NCBI GenBank assembly: GCA_900541665.1 | Contig: UQKV01000050.1 | Location: 1 to 14,905, forward strand | DNA: 14,905 nt | From: an uncultured Collinsella sp. | GTDB lineage: Bacteria; Actinomycetota; Coriobacteriia; Coriobacteriales; Coriobacteriaceae | Reading direction: 5' to 3' | Part shown: positions 6,800-14,883 of the stretch, piece by piece | Position numbering within the stretch: position 1 is the first letter of the stretch | Layout of the letters: each line of letters opens with the position of its first letter | Translations under genes and position numbers: made by a program | The notes under the pieces: model-generated | Database searches by the model: none | What the model was told of the DNA's origin: nothing | What the model saw: only the letters and a program-made list of their open reading frames with translations

Positions 6800-8407
6800 C
6801 TATCCGCACACACCGCATTTTGCACAGGCTGAAAGTGCGGCCGGAGCCTGCGCGATGCCGCCCTTTGCCGTCTCGCGCAGCGTGGCTGGCAACGCGTGGC
6901 CCACCGAGAGCATGACATGTGCCATCTGGTCAAACGGCACCAAGCTCTTAATGCCTGCGAGGGCGAGTTGTGCCGAGCTAAAGGCCGCTGCCACGCCGAT
7001 GGCGTTGCGGTTTTGGCAGGGCACCTCCACGAGGCCACCGACGGGGTCACAAACGAGGCCCAGCAGGTTACTCAGCGCGATGGAACTGGCGTCGAGCGCC
7101 TGCTCGGGCGTGCCGCCGAGCATCTGCACCAGCGCGGCGGCTGCCATGGCGGCGGCGCTTCCCACCTCGGCCTGGCATCCGCCCTCGGCGCCGGCGACGC
7201 AGGCACTCGTGGTGAGGTTGAGGCCGATGGCGGCTGCGCAGTAGAGCGCGTCCATGACTTGCTCGTCGTCGAGCTGCAGGCGATCGGCGAGCGCCAACAC
7301 GCAGCCGGGCACGACACCCGCGGAGCCTGCCGTGGGGGCGGCGACGATCACTCCCATCGTGGCGGAGCGCTCAAGCACGGCCATGGCGCGGGCCACGGCG
7401 TCGGTCTGAACGGGGCCCATCAGGCTTGCACTCAAATCGTTGCGGCCGGTGGCTTCGACAAGCTTGGCCTCGCCGCCGATAAGCCCGCCGAGCGAACGCT
7501 GCGGATTGGCGAGGGGGGCCGTGGTCTCCTCGCGCATGACGTCGAGCACGCGGCGCATAGCAGCGACGGCGTGGGCCTCGCCGGTCAGACGCGCCTCGCG
7601 AACGGCCATGACGGCGCCAATGCTGAGCCCCAGTTCCTCGCACGCATCGAGCAGCTGCTCGCCGTCGTCGAAGATTTCCTTGGCCGAGACGCCGGGAGAG
7701 AGCGACGAGGCAGAACCGGGGAGCTCGATAAAGGTCGCGTAATCGACATTGTCGAGCTTGCGCAGCATGGGGACGACGGTGTCGTCGGGCGCGCCGTCGG
7801 TCTCAAAGACGGAGTAGGCCTGGCCGCCCACTTCGGTGCGGTAGGTGCGGCAGAAAGCGATGTTTACGTGGGCGTAGGCGAGCAGGTTGGTGAGCGCGGC
7901 GAGTACACCGGGGACGTCCTTGTGTGCCACGAAGAGCGTGGAATACATGCCCGAGATGTCGACGCCGACGCCGTTAATGCGGCTGATGCGCATCTTTCCG
8001 CCGCCAAGGCTTTCACCGCGGACCTGTGCCGTGGCGCCCGTGTCATCGACCATGTCGATGTCGACGGTATTGGGGTGGATGGAGGCGTCGTCGCCCTTGA
8101 TGTCAAAGTGATATTCGAGGCCCTGCTCGCGCGCGAGGTCGAAGGCCTGCTTGATGTTCTCGTCATCGGTGTCGAGGCCCAGTATGCCCGCGACGAGCGC
8201 ACGATCGGTGCCGTGGCCGCGGTAGGTGTGGGCGAAGGAGTTCCACAGGCCAAAGGTGACTTTGGTGATGCGGCCTTCCAGCAGGCTGGCGGCAACTTGG
8301 GCGCAGCGCAGGGCGCCGGCGGTGTGCGATGAGCTGGGGCCGACCATGACGGGGCCCAAGATCTCGAATGCCGAGGTCGTAGCTAGTGTTTGCGGCTTGC
8401 CTGCCAT
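6800..8407 (-). CDS. sdaA: L-serine dehydratase, iron-sulfur type, single chain with ACT-like domain
   Basis: Deaminates L-serine to pyruvate and ammonia with a catalytic [4Fe-4S] cluster in the cytoplasm. The 535-residue chain joins what are separate beta and alpha subunits in Bacillus. The beta part (1-150) begins FEILGPVMVGPSSSHTAG. An ACT-like regulatory domain follows at about 155-232 (AHKDVPGVLAALTNLLAYAHVN). The alpha part runs from about 240 to the end. Candidate cluster cysteines are C411 (GGCQAE), C453 (LVCDPVGG) and C464 (VPCQNRN). Their 42 and 11 residue spacings equal those I recall for the Legionella enzyme (343/385/396). The chain ends CAKCGVCG, with a penultimate Cys534; in the Legionella enzyme a penultimate cysteine occupies the active site as a tail ligand. 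The ATG has AAGGAG six bases upstream. The cluster makes the enzyme oxygen-sensitive, which fits an anaerobe. Confidence 0.95.
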   Translation of the reverse strand: MAGKPQTLATTSAFEILGPVMVGPSSSHTAGALRCAQVAASLLEGRITKVTFGLWNSFAHTYRGHGTDRALVAGILGLDTDDENIKQAFDLAREQGLEYHFDIKGDDASIHPNTVDIDMVDDTGATAQVRGESLGGGKMRISRINGVGVDISGMYSTLFVAHKDVPGVLAALTNLLAYAHVNIAFCRTYRTEVGGQAYSVFETDGAPDDTVVPMLRKLDNVDYATFIELPGSASSLSPGVSAKEIFDDGEQLLDACEELGLSIGAVMAVREARLTGEAHAVAAMRRVLDVMREETTAPLANPQRSLGGLIGGEAKLVEATGRNDLSASLMGPVQTDAVARAMAVLERSATMGVIVAAPTAGSAGVVPGCVLALADRLQLDDEQVMDALYCAAAIGLNLTTSACVAGAEGGCQAEVGSAAAMAAAALVQMLGGTPEQALDASSIALSNLLGLVCDPVGGLVEVPCQNRNAIGVAAAFSSAQLALAGIKSLVPFDQMAHVMLSVGHALPATLRETAKGGIAQAPAALSACAKCGVCG

Positions 8408-8439
8408 GGGTGCTCCTTATCTATCCCGTCGTCCCGAGG

Positions 8440-8462
8440 GGCGGGGCATACTCTGTCCCGCC
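8440..8462. repeat. Small GC-rich hairpin next to the long inverted repeat
   Basis: GGCGGGGCA (8440-8448) and TGTCCCGCC (8454-8462) form a 9-bp stem with one mismatch and a five-base loop. It lies between the serine dehydratase start and the long inverted repeat, which begins at the very next base (8463). It would be in the dehydratase 5' leader if the promoter lies farther upstream. Confidence 0.5.
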
Positions 8463-8583
8463 GTTCCGAGGGCTTTGGTATTTGGTCGCCTGCTCGGACA
8501 GTCCTGCTCGCACGGAGGCCACATTAAGTGGCCTCCGGCTCGTGCGGAACTCGCGATCGACCAAATACCAAAGCCCTCGGAAC
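8463..8583. repeat. 121-base nested inverted repeat upstream of L-serine dehydratase
   Basis: Outer arms 8463-8488 and 8558-8583 are perfect 26-base inverted copies; the left arm begins GTTCCGAGGGCTTTGGTATT. Inside lies a second hairpin: CGGAGGCCAC (8513-8522) pairs with GTGGCCTCCG (8528-8537) around ATTAA, and a further four base pairs lie past a five-base bulge. No U tract follows on either strand, so it is not a standard terminator, and I see no target-site duplication. It fills much of the 343-base gene-free stretch between the serine dehydratase start (8407) and the metK stop (8751). The rest of that stretch holds a small hairpin (8440-8462), the metK terminator (8681-8713) and no credible gene. 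It could be a dispersed palindromic element (REP/MITE-like) or a structured leader of the dehydratase mRNA. Confidence 0.85.
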
Positions 8584-8670
8584 TAAGGATACATGGTAGA
8601 GGCGCGTGTGCTTCAAAATTCATTAGCTGGTGACGCAGCGTAGGCTCATATCGAAGCATCTTCACCACCG

Positions 8671-8713
8671 TTTAAATAAAAAAGAAGTACCGGTTGGGGC
8701 CGGTACTTCTTTT
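8671..8713 (-). terminator. Intrinsic terminator of metK
   Basis: A perfect 13-bp stem (AAAGAAGTACCGG, 8681-8693, with its complement 8700-8712) encloses the six-base loop TTGGGG. Reading on the minus strand the stem runs into TTTTTTATTTAAA, a good U tract. It starts 38 bases after the metK stop. Weak bidirectional action is possible, since the plus strand also ends in CTTCTTTT. Confidence 0.9.
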
Positions 8714-8750
8714 GGTGCGTTGTTATTTGGCTGTAGCTTTTCTCGTAAGC

Positions 8751-10031
<1,281 letters not shown>

Positions 10032-10053
10032 GATTGTCCTTTCAAAAACGTGT

Positions 10054-10080
10054 CCCGGCGACCGTTACCATTCCGCCAGG
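10054..10080 (-). other. Short hairpin in the metK leader
   Basis: On the minus strand CCTGGCG pairs with CGCCGGG (seven pairs, one G-U) around a 13-base loop. It is followed by ACACG, a run of five T residues and then the metK Shine-Dalgarno. The layout resembles a weak attenuator placed just before the gene, but the stem is short. I could not match any known SAM riboswitch core in the 105 bases ahead of metK. Confidence 0.3.
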
Positions 10081-10098
10081 CTCTCTATGCAAAGGCAC

Positions 10099-10104
10099 AT
10101 CATA
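10099..10104 (-). promoter_or_regulatory. Possible -10 box of metK
   Basis: The minus strand reads TATGAT (five of six matches to TATAAT) about 70 bases ahead of the metK ATG. No good -35 box lies 16-18 bases upstream, so the assignment is weak. Confidence 0.3.
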
Positions 10105-10136
10105 GCGCGTAAATCAAACATTCACACCCTTTCCGC

Positions 10137-10229
10137 ACCTACTCATTGGGGACAGACATTAAATGAGCAGCCTTAAACTAAGAACGTCTCCAACGACTGG
10201 TCATTTAAGTCTGTCCCCAATGAGTAGGT
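10137..10229. repeat. Long inverted repeat in the metK-gltX divergent region
   Basis: Perfect 21-base inverted arms at 10137-10157 (ACCTACTCATTGGGGACAGA plus one C) and 10209-10229 continue inward for eight more pairs (TTAAATGA, 10159-10166, with 10201-10208) past one bulged A at 10158. The loop of about 34 bases contains no obvious gene. Long arms, a short unrelated centre and an intergenic position are typical of REP- or MITE-like elements. The element sits next to the gltX promoter and may reach its -35 region. There is no U tract suggesting a terminator. Confidence 0.85.
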
Positions 10230-10238
10230 CGGTGCCCT

Positions 10239-10269
10239 TTGTGCGGAGGTTGCTTTGATGTTTTATACT
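10239..10269 (+). promoter_or_regulatory. Possible gltX promoter
   Basis: TATACT (10264-10269) makes a good -10 box. The best -35 candidate, TTGTGC (10239-10244), is 19 bases upstream and begins ten bases after the inverted repeat ends. Transcription would start near 10276, giving a leader of roughly 35 bases. Confidence 0.4.
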
Positions 10270-10309
10270 GGTGCGGTTAGACATCCATCCTGCAATCGAG
10301 GAGATTTCC

Positions 10310-11785
10310 ATGGCATCAGACGTTCGCGTCCGCTTTGCACCCTCACCGACGGGCAAGCTGCACATCGGCGGCGCCCGCACCGCTATCTATAACTGGGCTT
10401 TCGCCCGCGCAAACGGCGGCACGTTCATCCTGCGCATCGACGACACCGATCCCACCCGCTCCACCGACGAAAACACGCAGATCATCCTGCGCGCCATGCG
10501 TTGGCTGGGCCTGGACTGGGACGAGGGTCCCGAGGTGGGCGGCGATTTTGGCCCCTACGCCCAGACCGAGCGCCTGGACCTGTACAAGCAGGCCGCCCAG
10601 AAGCTATGGGACGAGGGCAAGGCCTATCCCTGCTTCTGCACCAAGGAGCAGCTCGACGCCGACCGCAAGGCCGCGCAGGAGCGCAAGGACCCCTTCCAGG
10701 GCTATCAGCGCCGTTGCCGCGATCTTGATCCCGAGGAGGCCCGCCGTCGCATCGAGGCCGGCGAGTCCTACGTCCTGCGCATCAAGGTGCCCGAGGACCG
10801 CGGCGACGTCGTCATCCACGACGCCGTCCACGGCGAGGTGACCTTCGACGCCAAGGAGCTCGACGACTTTGTTATCTTCCGCTCCGATGGCACGCCCACG
10901 TACAACTTCGCGACCGTCGTGGACGACGCCATGATGAAGATCACCCACGTCATCCGCGGCGACGACCACCTGTCCAACACCCCGCGCCAGGTCATGGTCT
11001 ACGAGGCCCTCGGCGCTCCCGTGCCCACGTTCGCCCACATCTCCATGATCCTGGGTGCCGACGGCAAGAAGCTCTCCAAGCGCCACGGCGCCACCTCGGT
11101 GGAGGAGTACCGCGACGCCGGCTACCTGTCCGACGCCTTCGTCAACTACCTGGCGCTGCTCGGCTGGTCGCTCGATGGCGAGACCACGATTATCCCGCGC
11201 GATATCCTGGCCAGTAAGTTCTCACTCGACCGCATCTCCAAGAACCCGGCGACCTTCGACCCCAAGAAGCTCGACTGGGTCAACGCCGAGTACATCAATG
11301 GCATGTCCGATGCTCAGTTTGCCGACGAGATCATGGTCCCAGAGCTGCACGAGGCGGGTCTCATCGAGGGTAATGTCGAGTACGGCGAGGATTGGATCGA
11401 CGCGCTTGCCGCCATTGTCAAGCCGCGCACCAAGATGCCGGCCGACGCCGTGACCGTCGCCGCTCCCATCTTCGCTACGGCCGAGACGCTCGAGTATGAC
11501 GAGAAGTCCGTCAACAAGGGCCTGGCCAAGGAGGGCATGGGTGCCATTCTGGATGCCGCCAAGGCCGCGCTTGAGGGTGTTACCGAGTGGACGGCCGCCA
11601 ACATCGATGCCGCGCTTGAGCCGCTCCCCGAGCAGATGGACGTCAAGAAGCGCGTGGTGTTCCAGGCCGTGCGCGTCGCCGTCTGCGGCAACATGGTGAG
11701 CCCTCCGCTGGGCGAGACCATGGCGCTCGTCGGTCGTGACGACTGCCTGGCGCGCATTGACCGCGCCCGCACGATGGCGCTGTAA
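10310..11785 (+). CDS. gltX: Glutamyl-tRNA synthetase
   Basis: A class I aminoacyl-tRNA synthetase that charges tRNA with glutamate in the cytoplasm; 491 residues, normal for bacterial GluRS. The HIGH-type motif is in RFAPSPTGKLHIGGARTA (8-25) and the KMSKS-type motif is GKKLSKRHGATS (252-263). Glutamate-recognition segments LRIDDTDPTRS (41-51) and VVDDAMMKITHVIRGDDHLSN are present. The insert with CFC (C108, C110) and RRCRD (C136) resembles the zinc-binding region of E. coli GluRS. The ATG at 10310 is preferred because GAGGAGA lies at the proper distance upstream. The frame opens 39 bases earlier at a GTG (10271), but that would precede the Shine-Dalgarno and fall at the predicted transcript start. 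Many bacteria without GlnRS use such an enzyme for tRNA-Gln as well; the sequence alone does not say which type this is. Confidence 0.97.
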   Translation: MASDVRVRFAPSPTGKLHIGGARTAIYNWAFARANGGTFILRIDDTDPTRSTDENTQIILRAMRWLGLDWDEGPEVGGDFGPYAQTERLDLYKQAAQKLWDEGKAYPCFCTKEQLDADRKAAQERKDPFQGYQRRCRDLDPEEARRRIEAGESYVLRIKVPEDRGDVVIHDAVHGEVTFDAKELDDFVIFRSDGTPTYNFATVVDDAMMKITHVIRGDDHLSNTPRQVMVYEALGAPVPTFAHISMILGADGKKLSKRHGATSVEEYRDAGYLSDAFVNYLALLGWSLDGETTIIPRDILASKFSLDRISKNPATFDPKKLDWVNAEYINGMSDAQFADEIMVPELHEAGLIEGNVEYGEDWIDALAAIVKPRTKMPADAVTVAAPIFATAETLEYDEKSVNKGLAKEGMGAILDAAKAALEGVTEWTAANIDAALEPLPEQMDVKKRVVFQAVRVAVCGNMVSPPLGETMALVGRDDCLARIDRARTMAL

Positions 11786-11808
11786 TCGCTGCGCAAACGT
11801 ATGTATCC

Positions 11809-11841
11809 GAGCCCCGTTCACTCAGAGCGGGGCTCTTGTTT
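11809..11841 (+). terminator. Intrinsic terminator of gltX
   Basis: GAGCCCCG (11809-11816) pairs perfectly with CGGGGCTC (11828-11835) around an 11-base loop and is followed by TTGTTT. It starts 24 bases after the gltX stop. Because priA starts only 34 bases further on, priA may depend on read-through or on a promoter overlapping this region. Confidence 0.8.
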
Positions 11842-11874
11842 CTGTAGACGTATGGGTTAGGAGGTGCTGGGACT

Positions 11875-12369
11875 ATGGCCGAGCAACTGTCGCTGTTTGG
11901 TTCACCGGAACCGGAGGAAGCTCCGAAGTCCGCGGCTCCTGCCGCCGCCCCGGCGCAGCCCGAGCCCGCACCCGAACCCGTCGCCGCCTATGCGAGCGTA
12001 ATCCTCGACATCCCGACGCGTGCACTGTCCGAGCCGTTTGCTTACGGCATCCCGCAACCCCTCGCCAGCGAGGCCCAGATCGGCTCCACCGTCCTAGTTC
12101 ATTTTGGCAACCGTGCGGCCGCGGGCTACATCGTCGACATCGCGCCCGAGCTGGGCGACCTGCAAGGCAACAACGCCTTCGATCCTGCGCGCATCAAGCC
12201 CGTCGAGGCGATTCTCAGCAAACCGCTCTTTAGTGCCGAGGCCGCCCGCATCGCGCGTTGGATGAGCCGCGAATATGTCGCAACCCTTTCCGAGTGCCTG
12301 CGCCTGTTCTTGCCCCCGGGTGGAAGCCCGCGCGTGGTCAAGGGCGATGATGGCGTGCGGACCGTTTAG
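11875..12369 (+). CDS. priA: PriA N-terminal fragment (3' DNA-binding domain), ends at the amber codon
   Basis: This 164-residue piece holds the leader MAEQLSLFGSPEPEE, a Pro/Ala-rich linker to about residue 38, and the PriA 3' DNA-binding domain (YASVILDIPTRALSEPFAYG, then GSTVLVHFGNRAAAGYIVDI and ARWMSREYVATLSECLRLFLPPG). QLSLF at residues 4-8 matches the bacterial sliding-clamp-binding consensus. Alone it could bind a 3' end but has no ATPase. A strong Shine-Dalgarno supports its start. Confidence 0.8.
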   Translation: MAEQLSLFGSPEPEEAPKSAAPAAAPAQPEPAPEPVAAYASVILDIPTRALSEPFAYGIPQPLASEAQIGSTVLVHFGNRAAAGYIVDIAPELGDLQGNNAFDPARIKPVEAILSKPLFSAEAARIARWMSREYVATLSECLRLFLPPGGSPRVVKGDDGVRTV

Positions 12370-12405
12370 CGCCCCGCCGTTAAACCCATCCAAAACCGCT
12401 GGGTC

Positions 12406-14328
12406 ATGCTTACGCCCGAGGGCTTCGACTATACGCCGCCCAAGACCGCAGTTCGCCAGCGTCAGCTCATCGAGGCGCTCCAGTGCGGGCCGGTCACGAC
12501 GCGCGACCTCAACCTGCTTTATAACAGTATGTCGGCGACCATCAAGGCGCTCGAAAAACGCGGCGTCGTGGTGGTGGAGGAGCGACGTGCGTGGCGTGGA
12601 TGCAGCGAGCAGACCACGCTGTCCTCGGCAAGCGGCAAGGCGCCGGTCGCACTTACCAACGGCCAGCAGCAGGCGCTCGCGCAGATTGAGCGCGCCCGTC
12701 TTGACGCCCACGGAGACGTGGTCCTTGTCGACGGCGTCACCGGCTCCGGCAAAACCGAGGTTTACCTTTCGGCGATTGAGCGCGTGCTGGCGGCCGGCCG
12801 TTCGGCCTGCGTGCTGGTGCCCGAGATCTCGCTGACGGCCCAGACCGTCGGCCGCTTCCGCTCGCGCTTTGGCGAGACGGTCGCTGTGTTCCATTCGCGT
12901 CTTTCTGCTGGTGAGCGTCTGGACCAGTGGGATATGGTCGCCAGCGGTGCCGCACGTGTGGTCGTGGGTGCCCGCTCGGCGCTCTTTTGCCCACTCAGCG
13001 ACTTGGGCCTCATCATCATCGACGAGGAACACGAGACCAGCTACAAGCAGGGCTCCAGTCCGCGCTACCACGCGCGCGAGGTGGCGGCCGAGATGGCGCG
13101 GCGCTATCGCTGCCCGCTTGTGTTGGGCTCTGCCACGCCTTCTGCCGAGGCCCTCGACCGCTGCCGCCGTGGCACGTATAACGGTGCCACCTGGACGCGC
13201 GTCGAGATGCCCGAGCGCCCAAGACACGCCGTGCTGCCGACTGTCCGCATTGCCGACCTGCGCCGTGAGTTCTCGCACGGCAGTCGTTCCATGTTCTCAA
13301 AACCGCTGATGGAGGGCCTGGAGCGCGTGGTCGAGCGCCGCGAGAAGGCCGTGCTGCTGCATAACCGCCGTGGCTTTGCGCCGTTTCTGATGTGCCGCGA
13401 ATGCGGCTGCGTGCCCACCTGCAACCACTGCTCCACCGCGCTTACGTATCACGAGCGCACACACACGCTGCAGTGCCACACCTGCGGTTCGTCTTGGCGC
13501 GTGCAGCCGTATCCCGCGCCCACGAGCCGTTGCCCCAAATGTGGCAGTCGCTACCTGGCAAAAATGGGTCTGGGCACTCAACAGATCGAGGACGCGCTGC
13601 ACCAGATGCTTCCTGAGGATGTCGCCATTATTCGCATGGATGCCGATTCCACGCGCGGCAAGGATGCGCACAAAAAGCTGCTCGAGCAATTCGATGCGGC
13701 CGATTGCGCCGTTTTGCTGGGCACCCAAATGATCGCAAAGGGTCTCGACTTTCCCGAGGTCACGCTCGTGGGCGTGGTCAATGCCGACTTCGCCCTCAAG
13801 CTGCCGGACTTCCGCGCAGGGGAGCGCGCCTACGACCTGCTGGAACAGGTGGCGGGCCGTGCCGGTCGCGGCGATCGTCCCGGCGAGGTGATCATCCAGA
13901 CCTACCTGCCCGATGACCCGGTAATTCGCGCCGTCGCTGAGCACGACCGTTCGATCTTTACCGACTACGACCTGGATCAGCGCCGCGACGCGCTGTACCC
14001 GCCGTTTGTTCGCCTGGTCAACATTTTGGTGTGGTCGGCGAACCGAGACGACGCGCAGGACTACATCGGGCGCATTGCAAAGCTTCTTAAGCGCCGTTGG
14101 CATGCCGCCGCGCCCGACTTTTTGCGGGCGGGGAGCGCCGTGCCGCAGGTGCTGGGCCCAGCTTCGTGTGTAATCGAGAGAGCCAAGGACCGTTACCGCT
14201 TCCATCTGCTTGTGAAGTCGCCCGTGGGGTACCATGTCTCTGATGATATCGACGCCTGCCTCAAAGAGGTGGGCTCTTTGCGCGGCGTGAGCGTGAGCGT
14301 TGACGTCGACGCCTATGATTTGATGTAA
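12406..14328 (+). CDS. priA: PriA C-terminal fragment (winged helix, helicase and zinc domains)
   Basis: Same frame as the N-terminal piece. The first ATG after the amber codon is at 12406 (residue 178 of the whole protein). No Shine-Dalgarno precedes it, and no other start codon lies between 12370 and 12406. The 640 residues contain the winged helix, Walker A DGVTGSGKTEVY (local 109-120), DEEHETSYKQ (206-215) and the zinc-binding cysteine pairs C330/C333, C339/C342, C357/C360 and C376/C379. Helicase motifs GTQMIAKGLDFP (439-450) and QVAGRAGRGD (481-490) and the C-terminal domain follow. The helicase is complete and well preserved, but how it would be translated separately is unclear. Confidence 0.8.
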   Translation: MLTPEGFDYTPPKTAVRQRQLIEALQCGPVTTRDLNLLYNSMSATIKALEKRGVVVVEERRAWRGCSEQTTLSSASGKAPVALTNGQQQALAQIERARLDAHGDVVLVDGVTGSGKTEVYLSAIERVLAAGRSACVLVPEISLTAQTVGRFRSRFGETVAVFHSRLSAGERLDQWDMVASGAARVVVGARSALFCPLSDLGLIIIDEEHETSYKQGSSPRYHAREVAAEMARRYRCPLVLGSATPSAEALDRCRRGTYNGATWTRVEMPERPRHAVLPTVRIADLRREFSHGSRSMFSKPLMEGLERVVERREKAVLLHNRRGFAPFLMCRECGCVPTCNHCSTALTYHERTHTLQCHTCGSSWRVQPYPAPTSRCPKCGSRYLAKMGLGTQQIEDALHQMLPEDVAIIRMDADSTRGKDAHKKLLEQFDAADCAVLLGTQMIAKGLDFPEVTLVGVVNADFALKLPDFRAGERAYDLLEQVAGRAGRGDRPGEVIIQTYLPDDPVIRAVAEHDRSIFTDYDLDQRRDALYPPFVRLVNILVWSANRDDAQDYIGRIAKLLKRRWHAAAPDFLRAGSAVPQVLGPASCVIERAKDRYRFHLLVKSPVGYHVSDDIDACLKEVGSLRGVSVSVDVDAYDLM

Positions 14329-14346
14329 CAACCCGAAAGGATGGCC

Positions 14347-14883
14347 ATGGAAGCCAACGGAATCGTTCTGTCGCCCGACCCTCGTCTGCGCCAGGAGTGC
14401 GTCGTCATCGAGGAGATTACCCCGGCGATCGAGGCGCTTGCCGAGAAGATGAAGAAGATAATGTTCGAGAACGGTGGCTGCGGCCTGGCTGCTCCGCAGA
14501 TCGGCGAGCTTATTCAGCTCGTCACCATCGACTGCGACTACAGCGACAAGAACGACTACGACCCGTACGTGCTCATCAATCCCGTTATTGTTGAGCAGAG
14601 CGACCATCTGGTGCCCTTTAGCGAGGGCTGCCTTTCCATCCCTGGCATTAGCTGCGAGATTGAGCGTCCCGACCATGTCGTCGTCGAGGCGTATGACTTG
14701 GATGCCAACCTTATTCGCTATGAGGCCACGGGCGATCTGTTCTGCGTGTGCCTGCAGCATGAGATCGATCACCTGCACGGTAACACCATGTTCGAGCGAC
14801 TGAAGCCGATGCAGAGGATCAAGGCCGTCAAGGAGTACCAGGACGCCCTGGCCCGCGGCGCTCGACCGGGCGAGACGGAGTAG
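14347..14883 (+). CDS. def: Peptide deformylase
   Basis: Removes the formyl group from the initiator methionine of nascent proteins at the ribosome. It is 178 residues from the chosen start. All three family motifs are present: GCGLAAPQ (44-51), EGCLS (93-97, metal ligand Cys95) and QHEIDH (137-142, ligands His138 and His142, catalytic Glu139). The ATG at 14347 is favoured over the one at 14341 because GAAAGGA ends at 14341. This gives five bases of spacing to 14347, whereas 14341 lies inside the site. It follows priA by 18 bases and is probably co-transcribed. In many bacteria the next gene is methionyl-tRNA formyltransferase, but the window ends 22 bases after the stop. Confidence 0.96.
   Translation: MEANGIVLSPDPRLRQECVVIEEITPAIEALAEKMKKIMFENGGCGLAAPQIGELIQLVTIDCDYSDKNDYDPYVLINPVIVEQSDHLVPFSEGCLSIPGISCEIERPDHVVVEAYDLDANLIRYEATGDLFCVCLQHEIDHLHGNTMFERLKPMQRIKAVKEYQDALARGARPGETE

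Larger units (their letters stand above)
11875..14328 (+). pseudogene. priA: Primosomal helicase PriA, interrupted by one in-frame amber codon
   Basis: PriA recognises stalled or repaired forks and reloads the replisome. Reading frame and homology run without a shift from the ATG at 11875 to the TAA at 14328 (817 positions), except for a TAG at 12367-12369 (codon 165). That codon falls between the 3'-end-binding domain and the winged-helix domain. The parts on both sides are intact: an Ala/Pro-rich N-terminal extension (1-38), the 3'BD (about 39-148), the winged helix (about 177-245), helicase lobes with Walker A and DEEH, and an eight-cysteine zinc region. No other damage is visible. The start is supported by AGGAGGT nine bases upstream. 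The interruption may be a recent nonsense mutation, a read or assembly error, or a leaky stop. The stop lies 18 bases before the def start, so the two look like an operon. Confidence 0.85.

Noticed and set aside
6896..8332. 478-codon open frame on the plus strand opposite serine dehydratase
   Set aside because: Antisense shadow of a gene with clear iron-sulfur and substrate motifs; the Gly/His/Ala-rich translation resembles no family.
8463..8583. Intrinsic terminator reading of the large palindrome
   Set aside because: No U tract follows on either strand, it lies upstream of the gene it abuts, and metK already has its own strong terminator at 8671-8713.
8417..8668. 83-codon minus-strand open frame just before serine dehydratase
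   Set aside because: It starts at GTG without a Shine-Dalgarno, runs through the palindromic arms, and its translation shows no motif.
10032..10136. SAM riboswitch upstream of metK
   Set aside because: I could not place the conserved cores of the known SAM riboswitch classes in this short leader; only a small hairpin is present.
12367..12369. Amber codon read as pyrrolysine or as a general genetic-code change
   Set aside because: Four other genes in the window end with TAG (cbiJ, L,D-transpeptidase, serine dehydratase, def), and PriA is not a pyrrolysine protein; no downstream structure suggestive of programmed insertion was recognised.
13297..14778. 493-codon open frame on the minus strand opposite priA and def
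   Set aside because: It lies fully antisense to conserved helicase and deformylase motifs, has a low-complexity His/Arg/Val-rich translation without recognisable motifs, and is expected by chance in GC-rich DNA.
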